NCBI GenBank assembly: GCA_017395715.1
Contig: JAFQNZ010000017.1
Coordinates: forward strand, 1-5,465
Source: Clostridia bacterium
GTDB lineage: Bacteria; Bacillota; Clostridia; Oscillospirales; CAG-272
Length of the DNA stretch: 5,465 nucleotides
Direction: 5' to 3'
Below the pieces are notes generated by a model. It worked only from the letters and a program-made list of their open reading frames with translations, searched no databases and was not told the origin of the DNA. Within the stretch, counting starts at the first letter, position 1. The number at the start of each line of letters is the position of its first letter. Below are positions 1 through 5,401 of this stretch, piece by piece. Position numbers and translations under genes: made by a program.

Positions 1-373
1 CGGCATCCGCCTTAATATGCTCCACCACGATCGGTTCGGTAAGCGCACGGTAAGCGGCACTTGCAAGCGATCCGCCTGCCTTGGGTTGAGGTACAACATT
101 CACAAATTCGGCATTCGGCAACGCCGCGCGTTCGGTTACGATCGCACGGTTCAAATGTTCACAGCATTGAATCGCAACATAAATTCCGGCCTCAGAAAAC
201 ACACGGTAAAGCGTCTCCCAAAGTCGCTCGGCAACATCGGGGCGCGAATTGGAACCGATACTGTTCCCTGTCACCTCGCTGGTAGAACAGCCGATCACAA
301 CAATCATTCCTCGCGAAAGACCCGCTTTTTCGATAAGTTCTTTGGATGCAAGCTCTAATTGTTCGCAAAACAT
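1..373 (-). CDS. ywlG: YwlG/DUF436 (UPF0340, TIGR01440) family protein, partial: C-terminal part lies outside the window
   Basis: Translating the minus strand from 373 gives 124 codons running off the left edge, so only about the first two thirds of a roughly 180-residue protein is present. It matches my memory of Bacillus subtilis YwlG: the block VVIGCSTSEVTGNSIG at residues 25-40, QCCEHLNRA at 69-77, PKAGGSLAS at 97-105 and VVEHIKADA at 116-124. The family is widespread in Firmicutes; its biochemical function is not established, and the conserved Cys/His residues (C29, C70, C71, H73) are only suggestive of metal or nucleotide chemistry. Two in-frame ATGs exist, at 382 and 373. The Shine-Dalgarno sequence AAGGGAG abuts the first (about 1 nt) but is about 10 nt from the second, so 373 is preferred. 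It lies downstream of the redox-type gene on the same strand, 152 nt away, and has its own promoter. No soluble-protein anomalies are seen; no signal peptide. Confidence 0.9.
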   Translation of the reverse strand, partial: MFCEQLELASKELIEKAGLSRGMIVVIGCSTSEVTGNSIGSNSRPDVAERLWETLYRVFSEAGIYVAIQCCEHLNRAIVTERAALPNAEFVNVVPQPKAGGSLASAAYRALTEPIVVEHIKADA

Positions 374-407
374 AAGTTTCATTCTCCCTTTTTCACAAAT
401 CCAAAGT

Positions 408-436
408 ATTTTAACACAGTTTTTCTTCCTTGTCAA
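408..436 (-). promoter_or_regulatory. SigA-type promoter of the ywlG-like gene
   Basis: On the minus strand the -35 box is TTGACA (431-436) and the -10 box is TAAAAT (408-413), separated by exactly 17 bp. The -35 is a perfect consensus match and the -10 differs at one base. Transcription would start near 401, giving a leader of about 28 nt that contains the Shine-Dalgarno site at about 384-391. The fit is good enough to consider the gene independently transcribed, although no terminator separates it from the upstream C_GCAxxG gene, so read-through is also possible. Confidence 0.8.
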
Positions 437-525
437 TTCCAATCAAAAGGATTTTTATTTTCCTTTACCGACACATTTCACGCTTTTTTTCAAAAAGATT
501 ATGTCATACTCAAAACAGTGTTATA

Positions 526-1008
526 TCAGACATCGGGATAGGTTTCATCAATCCCAAGCCACTCGCAGGTAAACCCAACCGCATCTTCTACCACCGCAAG
601 ACACGGTCGTGTTCGATAATACGCTTCGGTTCTTTCGTTGGCTCGCGGATCATCGCCGTTATCCACAACAGAGGATTTTTGCGCTCTGAGTGCTAAAATT
701 TCACGGCAAATGATCGACCCGTTACGGTCGGCAAAAGACTTTGCCATATCCTGTATGAATGAATAATGTTCCGATTTTAACTGAGCGCTCGGTACAGAAT
801 TTCCTCTCACAACACCCGCCACCATAAACATAGCGGAACAAGTACCGCATATATGGCGCATACGGGCAACACCGCCGCCAAAAGAAGAAGCAAGCTTCAT
901 GGCTGTTTCGAAATCGATCTCTATTACATCACAAAAAGCGCCGAGAACAGCCTGCGAACAGTTATACCCTTCTAAAAACAGTGTCTTGGCTTTTTCTTGT
1001 CTTGTCAT
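526..1008 (-). CDS. C_GCAxxG_C_C family probable redox protein (PF09719 / TIGR01909)
   Basis: A 160-residue cytoplasmic protein without signal peptide or membrane segment. Family landmarks are visible in order: GYNCSQAVLGAFC at residues 14-26 (C17, C26), SSFGGGVARM at 41-50, the CGAxxG-like element CGTCSAMF at 54-61, then ICREIL with C101 and RPCLAVVEDAV with C136. The family is defined by four conserved cysteines (here most likely C17, C54, C101 and C136) and is considered redox-active; its substrate is unknown, and members are often encoded near transporter genes. This copy departs from CGAxxG by having T56 and A59 in place of A and G, and C57 creates a C54-x-x-C57 pair. C26 and C148 are additional. 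A longer reading frame starts at GTG 1044, but that codon lies at the predicted transcription start; ATG 1008 is preceded by AGAGGTG (1016-1022) with a 7-nt spacer and is the start chosen. Divergent from the deacetylase gene. Family call is confident; role is not. Confidence 0.88.
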   Translation of the reverse strand: MTRQEKAKTLFLEGYNCSQAVLGAFCDVIEIDFETAMKLASSFGGGVARMRHICGTCSAMFMVAGVVRGNSVPSAQLKSEHYSFIQDMAKSFADRNGSIICREILALRAQKSSVVDNGDDPRANERTEAYYRTRPCLAVVEDAVGFTCEWLGIDETYPDV

Positions 1009-1047
1009 ATCCAAACACCTCTTTTTGCTCTTGATTTCATACACCGT

Positions 1048-1076
1048 ATTATATCACAAAGGATCACCAAATGCAA
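1048..1076 (-). promoter_or_regulatory. SigA-type promoter of the C_GCAxxG_C_C gene
   Basis: On the minus strand, -35 TTGCAT (1071-1076) and a perfect -10 TATAAT (1048-1053) are separated by 17 bp. The predicted start of transcription is near 1041, giving a leader of about 33 nt to the ATG at 1008. It rules out the upstream GTG at 1044 as a translation start, since that codon would lie at or outside the 5' end of the transcript. The -35 hexamer coincides with one copy of an ATGCAA direct repeat. Confidence 0.8.
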
Positions 1077-1087
1077 GAAAAATGCAA
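1071..1087. repeat. Short direct repeat ATGCAA, 11-bp period, over the -35 box
   Basis: Two copies of ATGCAA (1071-1076 and 1082-1087) separated by GAAAA sit in the divergent promoter region. The 11-bp period is about one helical turn, which would place both copies on the same face of the DNA, and one copy overlaps the -35 of the minus-strand promoter. It could be an operator, but in AT-rich DNA a 6-bp repeat is easily due to chance. Confidence 0.25.
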
Positions 1088-1135
1088 ACATCTCTGAAGA
1101 TCTGACGAAATAAAAAAATATGTCATGCCTCTCTC

Positions 1136-1164
1136 TTGTAAATAAACAATAATTATGTTACAAT
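1136..1164 (+). promoter_or_regulatory. SigA-type promoter of the polysaccharide deacetylase gene
   Basis: -35 TTGTAA (1136-1141) and -10 TACAAT (1159-1164) are separated by 17 bp. Transcription would start near 1171, about 32 nt before the ATG at 1203. The ATG at 1155 that opens the longest reading frame lies in the spacer just before the -10 box and therefore cannot be on this transcript. Weaker than the other promoters here because both boxes deviate (TTGACA, TATAAT). Confidence 0.65.
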
Positions 1165-1202
1165 ACAGTAAAGTGTATGATTCTACCGAAAGGCAACAAA
1201 AC

Positions 1203-2438
1203 ATGAAAAAACGAATTCTGACCGGTATTACCGTTGTTGCGGTATTACTTTTCCTCATAATCTTTGCCATTTGGCAAAACCAATCGGATACCGAAGACAC
1301 CCCGCCGCCTGTTCCCGAAGATTCCTGTGATGCTTTGATTCTTGTTGACCCAAGCAAACCCAATCCAAGCAACCAATACGACTTAAAGCACCTAAAAAAG
1401 AACAGCGATTCCTCCGACCGATATCTGCCTGTAGGTATCGACACCAACTCGCTTTATTATGAAAAAGCGCTCGCTGTGCATATCAACCGCAGTCTGCCTT
1501 TAACCGAAAAAGACTTTTGCCATTACGGACTGTTTGAAAAAAACAATAAACCGTTCGCCATTTTCCATTCTGAAGTCTCCACGAAAAAAAACGCAGAGCG
1601 TCTGTGTCATCTGCTGCTCTGCTACCGTGATTATTTCCCCATCCTTCTTTTCGGCAAGTTCGATGATACAACCGCCACGCTCCTATCCGATGTTTGTCAA
1701 CTTTCCTCCGCATCTATCAACGGCATCACATATTTCTACCAAAATCTTTCGGTAAAGACACACGAAACAAGCGGATCGCTCCTTTTACACTTTCAAAAAA
1801 CGCCGCGTACTCTGGATTTGAGCAAAAAAATGGTTGCATTGACCTTTGATGACGGACCGAGTTCCCACACCGCACAAATCCTTCAATCGCTTACTAAATA
1901 CCACGCCAAAGCCACTTTTTTTGTTAACGGCGACCATGTAATCGAATATCCTACCGTAATCGAAGATATTTTTGCCAATCAATCTGAGATCGGCAATCAC
2001 ACCAATCTTCACGAACTGTTCGAACACAACACACAAGGTATCATTCGAAAAAGTATAGAAGAAACCAACAAAAAGGTACGAAAAATCATTGGAATCGGCA
2101 CTTTCGTGGTACGTCCGCCGGGCGGCGGAACGCTTGACAGATATCAAAAGCCCGTCACACTCGGATACCCCTTGATTCGTTGGAGTCTTGATACACTCGA
2201 TTATATCGAGCACCAAATTGCATCTTCACTTCTCGAACGTATCCAGGCACAGGTTCGTCACGGAGAGATCATTTTGATGCACGACACCAAACCCATCACG
2301 GCAGAAGCATCAGACTGCATTATTTCATATCTGACTTCACAAGATTTTCAACTTGTCACCGTCAGTGAACTGCTTGAATTTTCATCGGATGGTGCAGTTG
2401 CCGACCGCGTGTACAACAATACCTTTTCTAAAAAATAA
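1203..2438 (+). CDS. Membrane-anchored polysaccharide deacetylase (NodB homology domain, carbohydrate esterase family 4)
   Basis: A 411-residue protein with a short basic N-terminus (MKKR), one hydrophobic segment at about residues 5-24, and the rest predicted outside the membrane. Residues about 208-392 form a NodB domain. Motif 1 is TFDDGPS (214-220; D216 expected catalytic base, D217 metal ligand), motif 2 HTNLH (266-270; metal ligands H266, H270), motif 3 RPPGGG (304-309), motif 4 WSLDTLDY (327-334) and motif 5 ILMHD (357-361, H360). All expected metal and catalytic residues are present, so it is likely an active metal-dependent N- or O-deacetylase; peptidoglycan or another envelope glycan is the probable substrate, by family analogy only. 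Motif 4 ends in Y where W is usual. Residues about 40-205 match no domain I recognise. The RBS is modest (GAAAGG at 1188-1193, 9-nt spacer). The longer frame from ATG 1155 begins inside the promoter and was rejected. Downstream comes a lipoprotein gene with its own promoter; no clear terminator lies between them. Confidence 0.9.
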   Translation: MKKRILTGITVVAVLLFLIIFAIWQNQSDTEDTPPPVPEDSCDALILVDPSKPNPSNQYDLKHLKKNSDSSDRYLPVGIDTNSLYYEKALAVHINRSLPLTEKDFCHYGLFEKNNKPFAIFHSEVSTKKNAERLCHLLLCYRDYFPILLFGKFDDTTATLLSDVCQLSSASINGITYFYQNLSVKTHETSGSLLLHFQKTPRTLDLSKKMVALTFDDGPSSHTAQILQSLTKYHAKATFFVNGDHVIEYPTVIEDIFANQSEIGNHTNLHELFEHNTQGIIRKSIEETNKKVRKIIGIGTFVVRPPGGGTLDRYQKPVTLGYPLIRWSLDTLDYIEHQIASSLLERIQAQVRHGEIILMHDTKPITAEASDCIISYLTSQDFQLVTVSELLEFSSDGAVADRVYNNTFSKK

Positions 2439-2543
2439 TCCCGATTTGATCTCGGACCAGCTTTTCGACATTGTATTTTTCTCTTATTCGCATACATTAA
2501 ATTACGATTATAGATTTTGGTGTATTTATTTTTCATATAATAA
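2439..2543. other. AT-rich intergenic segment without recognised gene
   Basis: Between the deacetylase stop and the next promoter. Only a 4-bp inverted repeat, CCGA/TCGG around 2443-2455, is visible and it is not followed by a T-tract, so I do not call it a terminator. Some transcription of the deacetylase gene could therefore continue into the lipoprotein gene. Confidence 0.5.
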
Positions 2544-2572
2544 TTGACTTTTTTGTCCGAATCAGCTATAAT
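2544..2572 (+). promoter_or_regulatory. Strong SigA-type promoter of the solute-binding lipoprotein gene
   Basis: -35 TTGACT (2544-2549) and a perfect -10 TATAAT (2567-2572) are 17 bp apart, and the region upstream is AT-rich, as in a promoter with an UP-like element. Transcription would begin near 2579, leaving a leader of about 24 nt that is little more than the ribosome binding site AAGGAG (2590-2595, 7-nt spacer). No operator or riboswitch fits in so short a leader, which points to constitutive or upstream-regulated expression. Confidence 0.85.
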
Positions 2573-2602
2573 AAGGTTACAAAAAAAATAAGGAGAAAAA
2601 CT

Positions 2603-4201
2603 ATGGCCAAAAAGTTATTCACCAAGGTTATCGCTATGATTCTGCTCCTGTCCATGATGCTGACACTTGCAGTTGCTTGTGGCGATTCCGAAACAACCAC
2701 CAAAAAGCCTGGCGACTCCACTGCGCCTACAACCGAAAACAAGGTTCCCGGCACCGGTCCCGAAGGCACCACTCCCTCCACTCCCTCTGATACCACTCCC
2801 ATAGAGTACCCTGTACAGCTCGATGGTATCAAGGAGCATCTTGAAGACACCACCGTTCAGTTTGTCTATGTTGAAGGTAGTAGCGGTACTTACACTGCCG
2901 ACTCCATTTGGATCGACGAAGAAACCGCCGGCGAAATCGACGCTGTTGACCAGCAGATCATCGATAGAAACAACCGTATCTACGAAGATCTCGGCGTCTC
3001 CATCGAAGCTTTCACCGACCCGACCCTCGGTATCTCCGGTCTTCAGACTTTTGCTAAGACCTACTTTGACGTTCAGGATCCCGGCCTTGACGTGTACTGC
3101 GGCTATCAGTACTACGACCTCAAGACTGCTCTTTCCGGCCATCTTTTGAACCTCAATACCATCGTCAATGAAAACCAGGAATCCCTCATTGACATTACCC
3201 AGCCTTACTGGGCAACCAACTACATCAACTCGATTACTTACAACGACCTTCTCTTCTGGGTCACCGGCGACCTTGCTCTCCGCTTCACCGGTGGTCTCTA
3301 CTGCACGTTCGTAAATCTTGACCTTTACGATATGTACGTCAAGAACAACTACGACGGTAAATCGATCTACGACATCGTTAACGAAAAGAAATGGACCATG
3401 CAGACCATGCTCGATATGGCTGATATGGTTGACGATGATACCGACCAGAATGGTAAAGCTTCTGCTGGTGACCGTCTCGGTATCGTTTTCGAACCCAATG
3501 ATGTTCTCGACGGTCTCGCTTTCGGATGCAAGATCAGCTTCACTTCCAGAACTATCGAATCCGGCAAAGACGTGATCAGCATCGCTCTTAACAACGACGA
3601 AAGAGCTGTTAAGCTTGCTGACTACATCAACACCATGTTTAAATCTCTCTACGCTTATAACGCCGGTGACGCCGACTCCGCCAACATGATGCCTCTCTTT
3701 GCTGAAGGCAACACCCTCTTTGCATTCAACAAGATCTATCAGTCTTCCGTTTACCTCTCCGGTATGGAAAGATTCGCTATCGTTCCCACTCCCATGCTCG
3801 ATGAAAATCAGGCTGATTACGCTTCGGGCGCTCACGACGGTCTTACCATCTTTGGTATCTCCAAGTACTCCAACTGCCCCATCGCTTCTGCCGCAACCCT
3901 CGAACTCATGGCTTACTACGGTAGCCTTCTCGTAACACCTACCTATGTTGAATCGGTTCTGAAGGGTTCTGAAACCATTCACGACCCCGAATCCATCGCT
4001 ATGATCGACAAGATCCGTGCAGGCTTCGACTCCGACTTTGGCGCAGCTTGGTCTGAAAAGGTAAGCAACATCGTTCACGTTTACCGCAGCGAATCTAGCG
4101 TTTCCAAATTCGCTTCTGTTATTAAGATAAGTTCCCGTCAGTGGCCTTCTGAGCTTAAGAAACTTCTCACAGAGCTTGAAGAAGTTGCAGCCGAACAATA
4201 A
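2603..4201 (+). CDS. Extracellular solute-binding lipoprotein (ABC transporter family 1 / LipO-like)
   Basis: A 532-residue exported lipoprotein. The signal peptide has a basic start (MAKK), a hydrophobic core at about residues 9-22 and a lipobox LAVAC with the lipidated cysteine at C26. A flexible linker rich in Thr, Pro, Ser and Gly follows (about 27-66), tethering the domain to the membrane. The globular part resembles large family 1 binding proteins: the element WTMQTMLDMADMV (264-276) followed by the acidic loop D279-x-D281-x-N283-G284-x5-D290, then RLGIVF, is the counterpart of the W..-DxNGDGxxxxxDxYG segment common in such proteins. That loop fits a 12-residue EF-hand-like calcium site. 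The expected role is capture of an oligosaccharide or peptide for an ABC importer, but the ligand cannot be read from sequence. No permease or ATPase gene is adjacent: ftsZ follows in the opposite direction. Codon use is strongly biased (no TTA, CTA or TCA after codon 5), which with the promoter and RBS suggests high expression. Start is unambiguous. Confidence 0.83.
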   Translation: MAKKLFTKVIAMILLLSMMLTLAVACGDSETTTKKPGDSTAPTTENKVPGTGPEGTTPSTPSDTTPIEYPVQLDGIKEHLEDTTVQFVYVEGSSGTYTADSIWIDEETAGEIDAVDQQIIDRNNRIYEDLGVSIEAFTDPTLGISGLQTFAKTYFDVQDPGLDVYCGYQYYDLKTALSGHLLNLNTIVNENQESLIDITQPYWATNYINSITYNDLLFWVTGDLALRFTGGLYCTFVNLDLYDMYVKNNYDGKSIYDIVNEKKWTMQTMLDMADMVDDDTDQNGKASAGDRLGIVFEPNDVLDGLAFGCKISFTSRTIESGKDVISIALNNDERAVKLADYINTMFKSLYAYNAGDADSANMMPLFAEGNTLFAFNKIYQSSVYLSGMERFAIVPTPMLDENQADYASGAHDGLTIFGISKYSNCPIASAATLELMAYYGSLLVTPTYVESVLKGSETIHDPESIAMIDKIRAGFDSDFGAAWSEKVSNIVHVYRSESSVSKFASVIKISSRQWPSELKKLLTELEEVAAEQ

Positions 4202-4210
4202 ATTTCAAAT

Positions 4211-4240
4211 AAAAAAGACGGTCTTTTGACCGTCTTTTTT
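4211..4240 (+). terminator. Intrinsic terminator of the lipoprotein gene (bidirectional in form)
   Basis: A perfect 7-bp stem GACGGTC/GACCGTC (4217-4223 with 4228-4234) closes a TTTT loop and is followed by six T residues (4235-4240). Six A residues precede the stem, so the hairpin can extend to 13 bp and has a T-tract on the minus strand too. It lies 9 nt after the lipoprotein stop codon and could also act as a second barrier for transcripts from ftsZ. Confidence 0.95.
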
Positions 4241-4260
4241 CATACATTATCGATAATAAG

Positions 4261-4290
4261 AAAGAAGCTCCGTGTAAACGAAGCTTCTTT
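4261..4290 (-). terminator. Intrinsic terminator of ftsZ
   Basis: A 9-bp stem AAAGAAGCT/AGCTTCTTT (4261-4269 with 4282-4290) continues past one C/A mismatch into a 3-bp inner stem CGT/ACG and a 4-nt loop. It begins 10 nt after the ftsZ stop on the minus strand and is followed there by the T-rich TTTCTTATTAT. The T-tract is imperfect, so termination may be partial, with the neighbouring hairpin at 4211-4240 as backup. Confidence 0.8.
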
Positions 4291-4300
4291 GCATTTCATC

Positions 4301-5401
4301 TTATTTTCTTCCTCTGTTAAGGAGATCCATGATTTCAGAAAAACCATCATCCGATTCAGGCTTGGTTTCAACTTCAACCCCATCGGAAGTAGCAGTAGCT
4401 ACATCAGCTACTGCAGTTGCAGGCTTTACAGTAGCTTTTTTCGCAGAAGCGGTAAAACCGGTAGCAATCACGGTGATACGCATCTCGTCTTCCATCTGAG
4501 GATCAAATGTAGCACCCCAGATATTATTGGAATCGGGATGTGCTTCCTTGGTAACCATATCAACAGCCGCATACATTTCATCAAGACCGATATCGGGCGA
4601 TGCTGTGATGTTGATCAAGATACCTCTTGCACCCGAAATAGAGGTTTCGAGAAGCGGGCTGGAAATAGCAAGCTTAGCAGCCTGTTCAGCCTTATCCTTA
4701 CCGGTAGCAGAGCCAACACCCATGTGGGCAAGACCGGCATCCTTCATAATGGAGGTAACGTCAGCAAAGTCGAGGTTGATCGTACCAAAGCCGGAAACAA
4801 GGTCGGAGATACTGCTCACACCATGCTTCAGAACGTTATTTGCTTCAGCAAATGCGTTAAGGAATGTAATCTTAGTGGTAGAGATCTGCTTGAGTCTTTC
4901 GTTGGGAATCACAAGGAGCGAGTCAACATTTTCAGAAAGCTTGACAATGCCTGCCTCAGCCTGTGTCATTCTCTTTTTGCCTTCAAACAAGAAAGGCTTG
5001 GTAACAACGGCAACAGTCAGAACACCCATGTCTCTTGCAATTTTAGCCACAAGAGGGGCTGCACCTGTACCTGTACCGCCGCCCATACCGGCAGTGATAA
5101 ATACCATATCCGCACCGCGAATAGCAGCTGCGATATCTTCTGCGCTTTCGTCAGCACTCTTAGCGCCGATTTCAGGGTTGCCTCCTGCACCGTGACCCTT
5201 GGTAATCTTTTCGCCAATTGCCACCTTATAGGAAGCAAGAGACTTAATCAAAGCAGCTTTATCGGTATTAACCGCAATAAACTCAACATTCTTAACACCG
5301 TTTTCAACCATGTGGTTAACAGCATTATTACCTGCGCCGCCCACACCAATTACCTTAATCTTGACATTAAATTCAGATTCCATCATTTCTTCGTATGCCA
5401 T
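4301..5401 (-). CDS. ftsZ: Cell division protein FtsZ (bacterial tubulin GTPase)
   Basis: A complete 366-residue FtsZ, which polymerises with GTP into the cytoplasmic Z-ring that organises division. Landmarks: a short N-terminal extension (1-12); the nucleotide-binding start VIGVGGAGNNAVNHM (17-31); NTDKAAL (45-51); the tubulin signature GGGTGTGAAP (107-116); VIPNERL (164-170); and the T7 synergy loop NLDFAD (209-214), whose D211 and D214 supply the acidic residues that trigger GTP hydrolysis in the next subunit. The globular domain ends near residue 316, followed by a short Ala/Thr/Val/Glu-rich linker (about 317-350) and a tail FSEIMDLLNRGRK (354-366). The tail is not the usual DIPxFL-type partner-binding peptide, though it has a hydrophobic helix-like core followed by basic residues. 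RBS AGGAGGT (5410-5416) lies 8 nt before the ATG, supporting this start. No other dcw-cluster gene is visible: its 3' neighbour is convergent and the 64 nt upstream look intergenic. No TTA, CTA or TCA codon occurs, consistent with high expression. Confidence 0.99.
   Translation of the reverse strand: MAYEEMMESEFNVKIKVIGVGGAGNNAVNHMVENGVKNVEFIAVNTDKAALIKSLASYKVAIGEKITKGHGAGGNPEIGAKSADESAEDIAAAIRGADMVFITAGMGGGTGTGAAPLVAKIARDMGVLTVAVVTKPFLFEGKKRMTQAEAGIVKLSENVDSLLVIPNERLKQISTTKITFLNAFAEANNVLKHGVSSISDLVSGFGTINLDFADVTSIMKDAGLAHMGVGSATGKDKAEQAAKLAISSPLLETSISGARGILINITASPDIGLDEMYAAVDMVTKEAHPDSNNIWGATFDPQMEDEMRITVIATGFTASAKKATVKPATAVADVATATSDGVEVETKPESDDGFSEIMDLLNRGRK

Noticed and set aside
374..382. 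ATG at 382 as start of the ywlG-like gene
   Set aside because: The Shine-Dalgarno site would be only about 1 nt away; ATG 373 has a workable spacing of about 10 nt. The difference is three residues and is not certain.
485..525. Possible terminator after the C_GCAxxG_C_C gene (CTTTTT/AAAAAG on the minus strand)
   Set aside because: Stem is almost only A-T pairs with a 2-nt loop and no T-tract following; it would not be a credible intrinsic terminator.
1009..1044. GTG start at 1044 for the C_GCAxxG_C_C protein
   Set aside because: It lies at the predicted transcription start, 4 nt after the -10 box, and has no RBS. ATG 1008 has AGAGGTG at 7-nt spacing.
1155..1202. ATG start at 1155 for the deacetylase
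   Set aside because: This ATG is in the promoter spacer just before the -10 box. Starting at 1203 also gives a normal basic N-terminus followed directly by the membrane segment.
2615..4198. 527-residue open frame antisense to the lipoprotein gene
   Set aside because: It is codon-aligned with the sense gene and has no RBS or recognisable protein family; it exists because the sense gene avoids TTA, CTA and TCA. The sense frame has promoter, RBS, signal peptide, lipobox and terminator.
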